Source of the DNA: Isosphaeraceae bacterium | GTDB lineage: Bacteria; Planctomycetota; Planctomycetia; Isosphaerales; Isosphaeraceae | Length of the DNA stretch: 64,000 bases | NCBI GenBank assembly: GCA_026004735.1 | Contig: BPJS01000001.1 | Coordinates: 3,235,641 to 3,299,640 of the forward strand | Reading direction: 5' to 3' | Part shown: piece after piece, positions 8,495-17,088 of the stretch | Position numbering within the stretch: position 1 is the stretch's first letter | How the letters are laid out: the number at the start of each line of letters is the position of its first letter | The notes under the pieces: generated by a model | Seen by the model: only the letters and a program-made list of their open reading frames with translations | What the model was told of the DNA's origin: nothing | The model's database searches: none | Program-made: the position numbers and the translations under genes

Positions 8495-9478
8495 ATGAGC
8501 TACGAAATCGAACGTCGCGTGGCGCTAGCCGCAGTGCGCGAGGCCAGCCGCCTCTGCCGTGCCGTCCAGGCGGAAATCTCGCCTGAGGTTCTGGCCAAGA
8601 AGGACAAAAGCCCGGTCACGGTGGCCGACTACGGCAGCCAGGCCCTGATCGGCCGGATCCTGGCGGAGGCGTTTCCCGGTGATCCGCTGGTGGCTGAAGA
8701 AGACGCCGCGGAGCTGCGGCTGGCCGGCAACGAAGCGATCCGGGACGGCGTGATCCGCCAGGTTCGGGCCATCCACCCCGAGGCCGACGTCGAGTCGATT
8801 CTGCGAGCGATCGACCACGGTACCGCCGAGTCGCGTGCGGACCGGTTCTGGACGCTGGACCCGATCGACGGGACGAAGGGCTTCCTCCGCAAGGAGCAGT
8901 ACGCCGTGGCGCTGGCCTTGCTGGTCGATGGCCGGGTGGCCGTGGCGGCGCTGGCCTGCCCGAACTTGCCCCTTCGCGCCGACGCGACCGATCCCACCGG
9001 CACCGTCTTCCTGGCGGTTCGAGGCGAAGGGGCCTTTGCTGTACCGCTCGACGACCCGGCTGCCCCCGAGGTCCGAATCCAGGTGAGCGACACGGACGAT
9101 TCATCGCGGGCGCGGTTCTGCGAGTCGGTCGAATCGGGCCACAGCGCCCACGGCGATTCGGAGCGGATTGCGCAGCGGCTGGCCATCACGGCGGAGCCGG
9201 TTCGGATGGACAGTCAGGCCAAGTATGGGGTCGTGGCGCGCGGCCAGGCGGAGCTTTATCTGCGGCTGCCGACGCGGGCCGACTACCGGGAAAAAATCTG
9301 GGACCACGCTGCCGGCACGCTCGTCATCGAGGAGGCCGGCGGCACCGTGACCGACATCGATGGCCATCCGCTCGACTTCAGCCAGGGCCGTGAACTTCGC
9401 GGCAACCGCGGGATCGTGGCTAGCAACGGCCGGTTGCACGCCGCCGCCCTAGCTGCCATCGCCGCGCTCGGGCTCTAA
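8495..9478 (+). CDS. 3'(2'),5'-bisphosphate nucleotidase / inositol monophosphatase family
   Basis: 327 residues with the complete metal-dependent phosphatase signature: Glu-Glu-Asp near residue 70, Asp122-Pro-Ile-Asp125-Gly-Thr-Lys-Gly-Phe-Leu, and Trp269-Asp270-His-Ala-Ala-Gly near the C-terminus. The Lys-Gly-Phe-Leu extension is characteristic of the Hal2/CysQ branch that removes a phosphate from 3'-phosphoadenosine 5'-phosphate, a by-product of sulfate assimilation. It starts 34 bases after the serine hydrolase and may share its transcript. Inositol-phosphate activity cannot be excluded. Confidence 0.87.
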   Translation: MSYEIERRVALAAVREASRLCRAVQAEISPEVLAKKDKSPVTVADYGSQALIGRILAEAFPGDPLVAEEDAAELRLAGNEAIRDGVIRQVRAIHPEADVESILRAIDHGTAESRADRFWTLDPIDGTKGFLRKEQYAVALALLVDGRVAVAALACPNLPLRADATDPTGTVFLAVRGEGAFAVPLDDPAAPEVRIQVSDTDDSSRARFCESVESGHSAHGDSERIAQRLAITAEPVRMDSQAKYGVVARGQAELYLRLPTRADYREKIWDHAAGTLVIEEAGGTVTDIDGHPLDFSQGRELRGNRGIVASNGRLHAAALAAIAALGL

Positions 9479-9854
9479 AGCCCGCATCGCGCTCGGCCGA
9501 TCAAGTCCAGCCGGGCCAGACGCTGCTTGAGCACGTCGCGTTGACCAGGTCGCGGCCGGCGCGGCCGGTCAGCCAAAGGCTTGGGCTGGCACAGGCGGTG
9601 CGACCGGTTCGGTCTCCAGAACCGGCGGATTGGGCAAGGTCGGGGATCGAATGTGGTGCCAGGAAGCGGCCGGACGGCCGACCGCGCAGTCGGCGCGATC
9701 GTCAGGGTCTGCCCAGTTGAACGGTGCGGGCGCGAGACGATGGCGGCCGGGTCGGGCGGCTCAAGCGACCCGCGGCCGCGTGTCGATTCCGACGATCGGC
9801 CAGCGGATGACTGCCGTAGGCCCCCTTCTCTCTCTCTGGATGGAGTCACGGACG
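9479..9854. other. Gene-free stretch
   Basis: No reading frame here looks coding on either strand. The sequence is GC-rich with short direct GCGGCCGG repeats near 9552-9570. The last bases carry the GGAG ribosome site of the next gene. Confidence 0.4.
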
Positions 9855-10136
9855 ATGAGCGCGGAGACGCACGACCTGATTCGTTGGACGTTTCAGTTGG
9901 AGGCCAGCCGTCAGCATGCGGTGATCGAGTTGCTCCGCGACTACGGGGCGGAGGTTTACACGGCGAGCGATGGCCACGTCCAAGCGCTCTGGGACGAGAC
10001 CGAGCAAGATCTGGACGCGGTGGCTGAATCGCTCTGGCAGGCGGCCGGATCTGAGTTCTCGATCACGCACGAGGTGTTCCGCCGGGTAGAGACGCTGGAG
10101 TATCACGGGGTTGACGACGATCGGGCGGCGGCCTGA
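9855..10136 (+). CDS. Small acidic protein of unknown function
   Basis: 93 residues, not recognised. The product is acidic and mostly helical by inspection, with no signal peptide, membrane segment or cysteine motif. The ATG at 9855 is chosen because GGAG lies nine bases upstream; the in-frame ATG at 9840 has no ribosome site. The stop codon lies in the loop of a six-base-pair hairpin (10128-10142), which may help end transcription before the convergent ATPase gene. Confidence 0.6.
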   Translation: MSAETHDLIRWTFQLEASRQHAVIELLRDYGAEVYTASDGHVQALWDETEQDLDAVAESLWQAAGSEFSITHEVFRRVETLEYHGVDDDRAAA

Positions 10137-10212
10137 GGCCGCGTTGGGTTGCAGCCGTCGAGGCCGGTCTCGCGCTGGCCTCGGCGGTCGACCGGGCGGT
10201 GGCCGCTGGCGG

Positions 10213-12927
10213 TCAATCCAACGGACCGAACCAGCCGCGGCGCACCATCCACTTCACGAGCTCGAGCACCGGGGAGACGGTGGCGGCGAGACCGCCGGCC
10301 AAGAGCCAGTCCGAGACTTCGAGCGGGACGATCCGGAACGGACCGTGGAAGACGGGCAAGCTCACCACCGCTCCCATCAGGAGCAACTCCCAGAGAATCG
10401 CCAGGTTGAGCCAGCGGTTGGCGAACGGCCGAACCAGGACGGACCGGTGGTCGGACCGTAAGTTGTAGGCCTTGAAGAATTGGATCAGGACCAGGCAGAC
10501 GAACGTCAGGGTCATGGCTCGGGCAAGTCCCTGACCCGAGAGCAGGACTCCGGCGAACAGCCCCAGATTGACCAGGGCCGACCACAGCCCCCCCACGATC
10601 ATCAGAACGACCACGGGTCGGGTGAACAGGCCAGACTGGGGGTTACGAGGCGGGTGGCGCATCAGGTCCGGCTCGGGCGGATCGACGGCCAGGGCAAGCG
10701 CCGGCAGGCCGTCGGTCGCCAGATTGACGTAGAGCAAGGGCACGGCCGCCAGAGGCATCGGCAGGCCAAGCAATGCGGCCGCGGCCATCAGGGCGATTTC
10801 ACCAATGTTTGAAGATAATAAATACATGAGATACTTTTTGATGTTTCCGTAGATGGCGCGTCCTTCCTCGACGGCGGCGACGATCGAAGCAAAGTTGTCG
10901 TCGAGGAGGGTCATGGCGGCGGCTTCCTTGGTGACATCGGTGCCGGTGATTCCCATCGCCACGCCGATGGCGGCGCGTTTGAGCGCGGGGGCGTCGTTGA
11001 TGCCGTCGCCGGTCATGGCGACGACGTGGCCGCGGCGCTGGAGGGCATCGACGATGCGGAGTTTATGCTCGGGCGAGACCCGGGCGTAGACGTCGATGGA
11101 CTCAACCTGCGCGAGCAACTCGGCGTCGGTCATGGTTTCGAGGGTCGGGCCGGTGACGACGCGACCGGTCTGGAGCAGATCGAGTTCCCGGGCGATAGCG
11201 TGGGCGGTGGCGGGGTGGTCGCCGGTGATCATAAGGACGCGGATGCCGGCGTCGCGGCAGCGGCGGATGGCGTCGCGGGCTTCGGGACGGGGCGGGTCGA
11301 TCATGCCGACCAGGCCGAGGAAGGTCAGGTCGCGTTCGGGGGTATCGAGCGAATCGAGGCGGCGGGATGCCACGGCCAGGACGCGCAGGGCCTGGTTGGC
11401 CTGCTCGGCGGCGATTTGGAGGATCTCTTGCCGTCGTGGTTCGTCGAGGGGGATGACGCCGTGATTGGTCATGAGTGAGGTGCAGGCGGTGATGACGGCT
11501 TCTGGCGCGCCTTTCATGGCCGCGGTCCAGCCCTCGGCGTCGGCGTGGACGGTGGTCATCCGTTTGGATTCAGCGCTGAAGGGGATTTCGTGGACCCGGG
11601 GCCGGCGAGCGTCGAGTTCGGCTTTGTCGAGGCCGAGTTTGGCGGCGGCCACGACCAGAGCGCCTTCGGTCGGGTCGCCGAGGATCCGCCATCGGCCGGA
11701 TTGGGGGTCGTGTTCGAGCCGGCTGTCGGAAGCCAGAATGGCGGCCTCGAGAAGCAGGCGCACCGGCTCGGGTGTGGGTTCGACCGGCACGCCGTCGCGG
11801 CACAGGCGACCGCGCGGCTCGTAGCCGACGCCGTCAAGCTCGTAGGTCGCTCCGGCGGCGTAGAGTTTGCGGACGGTCATTTCGTTGCGGGTCAGGGTGC
11901 CGGTCTTGTCGGTCCCGATGACGGAGGTGCTTCCTAGGGTTTCTACGGCTGGGAGGCGTCGGATCAGGGCGTTGCGCCGGACCATGCGCTGGACGCCGAT
12001 GGCCAGGGAGATCGTGACGACGGCCGGAAGCGCCTCGGGAACGACCGCGACGGCTAGCGCGACGCCGAAGATCAACATGTCCACGAAATCCTGACCGCGG
12101 AGCAGGCCGGCGGTCACGATCAGCAGGACGATCAGGCCGGCGCCACGGGCCAAGGCGCGGCCGACGCGGTCGAGGTTCTGCTGGAGCGGGGTGGCGCCCG
12201 GCTCGGTTTCCCGCAGAAGGCGGGCCACCTTTCCGAACTCGGTCCGCATTCCGGTGGCCGTGACCACGGCCAGCCCCCGGCCCGCGACGATGGCCGTCCC
12301 GGCGTAGACCATGCTCGGGCGGTCGCCGAGCGGGGCATCCGGAGCGGCGCGTGCCTGGGCGTTCTTTTCGACGGGCGTCGATTCCCCGGTCAGTCCCGAT
12401 TCCTCGGCGCGGAGGTTGAATGCTTCGAGCAGGCGGGCGTCGGCGGGCACGCGGTTGCCGGCCCGGAGCAGGATCAGGTCGCCGGGAACCACCTCGGCAG
12501 CGGGGATCTCGACCTCAACGCCGTCGCGGAGCACATGGGCCAGCGGAGCGGCCATCTGGCGGAGCTTCTCCAGGCTCCGCTCGGCGTGGTATTCCTGGAC
12601 GAAGCCCAACAAGGTCGCCAGCAGCACGATGGCGCTGATCGCCACGGCCTCCAGGGCATGACCGAGCAACGCCGAGATGACCACGGCGGCGATGAGGATC
12701 AGAATCAGCGTGTTGCGAAACTGAGCAAGCAGAATCGCCCAGGCGCTGACCGGCGGGGTGGTTTCGAGCTGGTTGAGGCCGAACCGGGCCAGCCGTTCGC
12801 GGGCTTCTTGGGTGGTCAGGCCGGCCCGACGACTGCCAAGCCGGGCCAGGCCGTCGTCGGGGTCCAGCGCATGCCAGAGCGGATCGTCGGCTTGGGCTGA
12901 TGCGCCGGAGAGGGCCGGACGGTTCAT
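10213..12927 (-). CDS. P2-type cation-transporting ATPase (calcium-pump-like)
   Basis: 904 residues: an N-terminal cation-ATPase domain, ten predicted membrane helices, a Thr-Gly-Glu-Ser actuator loop and phosphorylation motif Asp340-Lys-Thr-Gly-Thr-Leu-Thr. Ion-site residues match SERCA-type pumps: Pro-Glu in M4 (here Pro-Glu-Ala-Leu-Pro, where Pro-Glu-Gly-Leu-Pro is usual), Asn-x-x-Glu in M5, and Asn-Leu-Ala-Thr-Asp-Gly in M6. Calcium or manganese export is the best guess. The ATG at 12927 is chosen because it follows the universal stress gene by 22 bases; codons further upstream in this frame lie inside that gene. It is the last gene of the Rrf2-USP-ATPase operon. The M5 helix is encoded by unusually AT-rich codons. 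Confidence 0.9.
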   Translation of the reverse strand: MNRPALSGASAQADDPLWHALDPDDGLARLGSRRAGLTTQEARERLARFGLNQLETTPPVSAWAILLAQFRNTLILILIAAVVISALLGHALEAVAISAIVLLATLLGFVQEYHAERSLEKLRQMAAPLAHVLRDGVEVEIPAAEVVPGDLILLRAGNRVPADARLLEAFNLRAEESGLTGESTPVEKNAQARAAPDAPLGDRPSMVYAGTAIVAGRGLAVVTATGMRTEFGKVARLLRETEPGATPLQQNLDRVGRALARGAGLIVLLIVTAGLLRGQDFVDMLIFGVALAVAVVPEALPAVVTISLAIGVQRMVRRNALIRRLPAVETLGSTSVIGTDKTGTLTRNEMTVRKLYAAGATYELDGVGYEPRGRLCRDGVPVEPTPEPVRLLLEAAILASDSRLEHDPQSGRWRILGDPTEGALVVAAAKLGLDKAELDARRPRVHEIPFSAESKRMTTVHADAEGWTAAMKGAPEAVITACTSLMTNHGVIPLDEPRRQEILQIAAEQANQALRVLAVASRRLDSLDTPERDLTFLGLVGMIDPPRPEARDAIRRCRDAGIRVLMITGDHPATAHAIARELDLLQTGRVVTGPTLETMTDAELLAQVESIDVYARVSPEHKLRIVDALQRRGHVVAMTGDGINDAPALKRAAIGVAMGITGTDVTKEAAAMTLLDDNFASIVAAVEEGRAIYGNIKKYLMYLLSSNIGEIALMAAAALLGLPMPLAAVPLLYVNLATDGLPALALAVDPPEPDLMRHPPRNPQSGLFTRPVVVLMIVGGLWSALVNLGLFAGVLLSGQGLARAMTLTFVCLVLIQFFKAYNLRSDHRSVLVRPFANRWLNLAILWELLLMGAVVSLPVFHGPFRIVPLEVSDWLLAGGLAATVSPVLELVKWMVRRGWFGPLD

Positions 12928-12949
12928 GGTCAGGATTCCGGGCCGGCTC

Positions 12950-13930
12950 TCAGGCGGTCGACGGATTGGACGACGAGGGCGACGAATCCTCGGGCTTGAC
13001 CGCCAGGATCGAGCACGGAGCCTGGGCCAGCACCGCCTCGGCCGTGCCGCCCAGCAACGCACCGAGCCCGCCCCGGGCCACTGTCCCGAGCACGGCAAGG
13101 CCGATGCCGAGCGTCTCGATCCGCTCGAGGATCACGTCTTCAGCCGGTCCCTTGACGAAGTGGACGCGCTCCGGGGGCAGGACAAGTCCGGCTTCGGCCA
13201 AGGCCCGGTCGAAGGCGAGGCGGCGCGCGGCTCCGGCCGCTTCCACGTAGTCGCGAACCTGCTCGGCTGAAAGAAACGACTCGCCACGGAGCATCTCCTC
13301 ACCCGGAGCCAGCCAGGAGTGAACGACGTGAAGCTCGGCCTGGAGCTGGGAGGCGACGTGGACGGCCCGGTCCAGGATGGCCCGCACCAAGTTCTCCCGA
13401 ACCGGGTCGATGGGCGGGGCCAGATGGAGCAGGTCGAGATCGTCAGGGCGGGGGCGGGGATCGACCGCAGCCAGGACGCGGCGAATCGGCAAGGCGACGG
13501 GCCGGGCCAGCCAGACCGGTGCTGGTGCTTCGCGGAGGATCTGAAGGTCGCGCGGCGGGGTCGGACCGGCGGAAGGTGGCGGAGACTCGAGCATCAGCAG
13601 GTCGCAGTGCGTCTGGCGGGCGATCCGAACCAGTTCGGCGGTGGGGCGGCCCGAGACGACGTGCCCCCGGGTCGTGACGCCGGGGCGCTGAAGCGTCGCG
13701 GCGAACTCGTCGAGGCGACGTTGCCAGAACTCGGCCCGGGCGCGCTCCAGTTCGTCGGCATCCGGGACCAGCGGCCGGGCGTACCAGGCGATCGGCTCGA
13801 CGACGTGGACCAGTTCGACCTCGACCCCATCGGCCCGTTCCAGGAGCGCGGTGAGCTGATCCCGCAGGGCGTGGGGAGGTTGCCCGGCATCGACCCGAGC
13901 GACAATGTGACGCAAGGAAGACGAAGACAT
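12950..13930 (-). CDS. Tandem universal stress protein
   Basis: 326 residues with two UspA-like domains, about 5-150 and 160-320. The second keeps the nucleotide-binding pattern Gly-Thr-Val-Ala-Arg-Gly-Gly followed by Gly-Gly-Thr-Ala, and ends Ser-Ile-Leu-Ala-Val-Lys-Pro. The first domain is degenerate. Universal stress proteins bind ATP or other nucleotides and accumulate in starvation or hypoxia (family knowledge). The start at 13930 has an AGAGG ribosome site. It lies between an Rrf2 regulator and a P2 ATPase on the same strand, and it is paralogous to the protein at 32356-33372. Confidence 0.85.
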   Translation of the reverse strand: MSSSSLRHIVARVDAGQPPHALRDQLTALLERADGVEVELVHVVEPIAWYARPLVPDADELERARAEFWQRRLDEFAATLQRPGVTTRGHVVSGRPTAELVRIARQTHCDLLMLESPPPSAGPTPPRDLQILREAPAPVWLARPVALPIRRVLAAVDPRPRPDDLDLLHLAPPIDPVRENLVRAILDRAVHVASQLQAELHVVHSWLAPGEEMLRGESFLSAEQVRDYVEAAGAARRLAFDRALAEAGLVLPPERVHFVKGPAEDVILERIETLGIGLAVLGTVARGGLGALLGGTAEAVLAQAPCSILAVKPEDSSPSSSNPSTA

Positions 13931-14016
13931 GGTCAGCGGACCTCTGGTGCCGGACGAGGGGCGATCCACGCGGGGCGCGGTCCAGACCAGGCCCGACGCG
14001 CCCCCACCCGATGATC

Positions 14017-14508
14017 CTAACCGCTCCGAACCCGCGTCGCGGCCCGCCGCCCCCGACGACCCACAATCGGTTGCCGCACGGCGGCCGGAACCTCGCACAG
14101 GGGGACACTTGGCGATGGCTCGGCCAGCAGCTCGGCCAGCACGGTCTGGGCGAAGGCCGACTCGACCTGAGCCAGTGCCTGGTCGAGGCGGCGATGCAGT
14201 GGACAGAGCCGGGCGCCGTGCGTCGATAATCCAAGCGGACAGGTGCGGATACGCTGGATCGGCTCGACGGCGTTGACCACGTCCAGAAGTGTTAGTTGGG
14301 ACGGCGGCCGCGTGAGCGTCATCCCGCCCCCCAGACCGCGCTGGCTGCGGACGATGCCGCCGCGCACCAGACTTTGCAAGACCTTCGACAGATAAGCCTT
14401 GGGGACTCGTGTCACCTGGGCGATCTGGTCGGTGGTCGCCGCTTCGGGCGCGACGTTGGCCAGGTGAACCACGGCCCGCAGTGCGTACTCAACCGTCTGG
14501 GACAGCAT
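14017..14508 (-). CDS. Rrf2-family transcriptional regulator
   Basis: 163 residues. The N-terminal winged helix-turn-helix contains Tyr-Ala-Leu-Arg-Ala-Val and Val-Pro-Lys-Ala-Tyr-Leu-Ser-Lys-Val-Leu. Cysteines in Thr-Cys-Pro-Leu-Gly and Leu-Cys-Pro-Leu-His, with a later cysteine in Leu-Cys-Glu-Val, could bind an iron-sulfur cluster as in IscR, NsrR or RsrR. The spacing differs from the classical three-cysteine motif, so the cofactor is uncertain. It begins the leftward operon with the USP and ATPase genes. Two palindromes lie just upstream of its start. Redox or nitric-oxide sensing is a reasonable inference. Confidence 0.85.
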   Translation of the reverse strand: MLSQTVEYALRAVVHLANVAPEAATTDQIAQVTRVPKAYLSKVLQSLVRGGIVRSQRGLGGGMTLTRPPSQLTLLDVVNAVEPIQRIRTCPLGLSTHGARLCPLHRRLDQALAQVESAFAQTVLAELLAEPSPSVPLCEVPAAVRQPIVGRRGRRAATRVRSG

Positions 14509-14521
14509 CAGGGCCTCGGTT

Positions 14522-14536
14522 GCCGGATCGTCCGGC
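14522..14536. promoter_or_regulatory. Palindrome proximal to the Rrf2 gene
   Basis: GCCGGA at 14522-14527 and TCCGGC at 14531-14536 form a six-base inverted repeat around three bases. It lies 14 bases upstream of the regulator's start and could affect its translation or act as an operator half. Confidence 0.3.
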
Positions 14537-14540
14537 TTGG

Positions 14541-14565
14541 GGTCGCGGACGTCTTCGCCGCGACC
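14541..14565. promoter_or_regulatory. Candidate Rrf2 operator (8-9-8 palindrome)
   Basis: GGTCGCGG at 14541-14548 and CCGCGACC at 14558-14565 are perfect complements around nine bases. The element is 33-57 bases upstream of the regulator's ATG and next to an AT-rich stretch that could hold a -10 box. Its size matches typical Rrf2 operators, so autoregulation of the operon is plausible. Confidence 0.4.
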
Positions 14566-14582
14566 AAAGCGATATGAACATC

Positions 14583-15056
14583 TTATTTTTGGGGCTTGCC
14601 CTCGGGGTGGTCAATGGCGGCCGGAGGTTCTCGCGTGAGAACGACGAGGGTGCGGCGGCTGCCAGCCGGTGCGGAGAAGGCGCTGGGGGGCGGCTCTCCG
14701 GGGTCGGACGTGCAGAGGGTGAGCCGGTCGCCGTCGAGCCGGTAGATGCCGTGCACAGTCTGGCCGCGGTTGCGACCGCCCTCGGGGATCAGCTTGAGAG
14801 TAGGGGGTGAGGTGGTCGGGTCGAGTTCGAGGCGGGTGGCGGCGAATCGTTTGCCGTCGCGGGTCCACAGAACGCGGTCGTCTTCGACGATTCGCCGGAT
14901 CGAGGCCATGATCTCGGGATCGGCTTCGGTGCCGTTATAGATGAAGGAGACAACGTGCCAGGTGCCCTGATGGCGTTGAAGCTCGGCCTGGTGGGGTGAG
15001 GTCGGGGGGGCGTCCTGGGCGGCCAGCGCAAGGAGCACGATCAGGCGGCGGAGCAT
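14583..15056 (-). CDS. TIGR03067-type planctomycete protein, secreted
   Basis: 157 residues with a short signal peptide. The mature part matches the TIGR03067 pattern: Gln-Gly-Thr-Trp-His-Val-Val near the start, Gly-Ile-Tyr-Arg-Leu-Asp-Gly-Asp-Arg-Leu-Thr-Leu-Cys in the middle and a C-terminal Leu-Val-Val-Leu-Thr-Arg-Glu. The fold is probably a small lipocalin-like beta-barrel; the function is unknown across the family. It lies behind the Rrf2 gene's upstream region and is divergent from the M61 peptidase. Confidence 0.8.
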   Translation of the reverse strand: MLRRLIVLLALAAQDAPPTSPHQAELQRHQGTWHVVSFIYNGTEADPEIMASIRRIVEDDRVLWTRDGKRFAATRLELDPTTSPPTLKLIPEGGRNRGQTVHGIYRLDGDRLTLCTSDPGEPPPSAFSAPAGSRRTLVVLTREPPAAIDHPEGKPQK

Positions 15057-15198
15057 GGGAATATCCCGAGAGGGTGGCGGGAGCGGGTCGAGGGTCGGTC
15101 CGAGGGGCTGCTATGATAACGTTTTCGATTCTGGACGCTGGCCTGGATCCGCGGCGGCCTCTCCCCGCCGGTAGTTTGACCGAAGAGGCTCCGCCCTG

Positions 15199-17025
15199 AT
15201 GACCCGACCACTGCCCCTGATCCTGGGGATGATGATGAATGCTACGTCGCCGACGGAGCGTGCGCCGATCCGTTACGAGATTCAGTTTACCGAGCCGCAG
15301 ACGCACTATGTCGAGGTGGTCGCCGAGGTGCCAACCGAGGGACGCGACTGGATCGAGCTGATGATGCCGGTCTGGACGCCGGGATCGTATCTGGTGCGGG
15401 AGTATGCGCGGCACGTTGAGCAATTGCGAGCGATGGCCGGGGATCGGCCGCTGGCGGTGAGCAAGACTCGCAAGAATCGTTGGCGGGTGGAAACCGGCGG
15501 GGCGTCGTCCGTTCGGGTGGTCTATCGGGTTTACGCCCGGGAGTTGAGCGTTCAGGGGAATTTTGTCGACGGGTCGTTTGCGTTGCTCAATGGTGCGGCG
15601 ACGTTCCTGACGCTGGCCGACGATCCGGGGCCGCGACCACACGAGGTCCAGGTTCGGCCCGCCCAGGGTTGGGCGAAGGTGGTGACGGTGTTGCCCGAGG
15701 CGGGGGCGGATCCGGCGGATCTGCGTTTTGTCGCGGCCGACTACGATACGCTGGTCGATTGTCCGATCTATGCCGGCAACGCGGCCGTGTATGAATTCAC
15801 GGTGGATGGCAAGCCGCACTGGCTGGTCAATGAGGGCGAAGGTGGAGTCTGGGACGGGCCGCGCTCAGCCGCCGACGTTGAGGCGATCGTCAAGGCTCAG
15901 CGAGACTTTTGGGGCCATCTGCCCTATGAGCGGTATGTCTTCTTCAACCTGTTGACCGAGACGGGTGGCGGTCTCGAACACGCCAGCTCGACGGTGCTGA
16001 TGGCCAGTCGCTGGGCGACCCGCAAGCGGTCGAGTTATTTGAACTGGCTCTTTTTGGTCAGCCACGAATTTTTTCACACCTGGAATGTGAAGCGGCTGCG
16101 GCCCGTGGAGCTGGGGCCGTTCGACTATGAGAACGAGGTCTATACCCGGAGCCTTTGGGTGGCCGAGGGGCTGACCAGTTATTACGACCGCCTACTGGTG
16201 CGCCGGGCTGGACTGTGCAGCGATGAGGAAGTTCTGGCCGGAGATCCGCCCAGCGGGCTGGGTGACGGCAAGCCCAAGAACGATATCGAGCGGCTCCAAG
16301 ATACACCGGGGCGGAGGGTCCAAACCCTGGCGGCCTCGTCCTACGATGCCTGGATCAAGTTTTATCGCCGCGACGAGAACTCAGTGAACTCGGGCGTTAG
16401 CTACTACGTCAAGGGCGCGGTGGTGGGCTGGCTGCTCGATGCGCGGATCCGGCGGTTGACCGACGGGCAGAGGAGTCTGGACGATGTGATGCGGCGGGCC
16501 TACGAGCGGTTTTCGGGGCCGCGGGGGTTTACGCCCGAGGAGTTTCAGGCCGTGGCCGCCGAGGTGGCCGGGGCCGACCTGTCGGACTTTTTCCACCGTG
16601 CCTTGGAGACGACCGACGAGCTGGACTATGCCGAAGCGCTCGATCTCTACGGGCTTCGGTTCCGCAATGGCGAGACCGGCAAGGAGCCGCGGGCGTGGCT
16701 CGGGATCGAGACCAAGAACGAGGATGGCCGGCTGGTGGTCAGTCAGGTGCGGCGCGGCACGCCGGGGGCCGCGGCTGGCGTCAATGTCGGGGACGAGATC
16801 CTGGCGATCGGCGAGTTCCGGGTCCGCGCGGACCAATGGTCGAAACGGCTCGAGCTGTATCGGCCCGAGGAATCGACCAGCCTGCTGATCGCCCGCCGCG
16901 AGCGACTGATGCGGCTGCCGGTCACCTTCGGCCGCGAGCCGACTGAATCCTGGCGTCTTGCGGTCCGCGACGACGCCAGCCCCGAACAAAACGCGCGGCG
17001 CAAGGCGTGGCTTCAGGGGAAGTGA
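15199..17025 (+). CDS. M61-family metallopeptidase with PDZ domain
   Basis: 608 residues. The N-terminal beta-domain (about 15-180) is followed by a gluzincin catalytic domain with His289-Glu290-Phe-Phe-His293 and the third zinc ligand Glu323 in Trp-Val-Ala-Glu-Gly. A PDZ domain lies at about 495-575, containing Ala-Trp-Leu-Gly-Ile and Gly-Asp-Glu-Ile-Leu-Ala-Ile. M61 enzymes are glycyl aminopeptidases or related proteases (family knowledge). There is no clear signal peptide at the chosen ATG, so the location is uncertain. The zinc motif is encoded by a locally AT-rich run of codons. Confidence 0.9.
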   Translation: MTRPLPLILGMMMNATSPTERAPIRYEIQFTEPQTHYVEVVAEVPTEGRDWIELMMPVWTPGSYLVREYARHVEQLRAMAGDRPLAVSKTRKNRWRVETGGASSVRVVYRVYARELSVQGNFVDGSFALLNGAATFLTLADDPGPRPHEVQVRPAQGWAKVVTVLPEAGADPADLRFVAADYDTLVDCPIYAGNAAVYEFTVDGKPHWLVNEGEGGVWDGPRSAADVEAIVKAQRDFWGHLPYERYVFFNLLTETGGGLEHASSTVLMASRWATRKRSSYLNWLFLVSHEFFHTWNVKRLRPVELGPFDYENEVYTRSLWVAEGLTSYYDRLLVRRAGLCSDEEVLAGDPPSGLGDGKPKNDIERLQDTPGRRVQTLAASSYDAWIKFYRRDENSVNSGVSYYVKGAVVGWLLDARIRRLTDGQRSLDDVMRRAYERFSGPRGFTPEEFQAVAAEVAGADLSDFFHRALETTDELDYAEALDLYGLRFRNGETGKEPRAWLGIETKNEDGRLVVSQVRRGTPGAAAGVNVGDEILAIGEFRVRADQWSKRLELYRPEESTSLLIARRERLMRLPVTFGREPTESWRLAVRDDASPEQNARRKAWLQGK

Positions 17026-17088
17026 TCGGTCCGCCAGGCCTTCTGCCCGCCAACCAGAGGTTTGGCCGATTGAGGGAGGGGCGATTCG

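Noticed and set aside
9475-9849. Minus-strand frame in the spacer before the small acidic gene
   Set aside because: No ribosome site, arginine/proline-rich product, and no domain.
10803-10845. TTA codons as a bldA-like developmental switch
   Set aside because: Only a local patch is seen and planctomycete codon usage for TTA is unknown here; treated instead as part of the AT-rich codon island observation.
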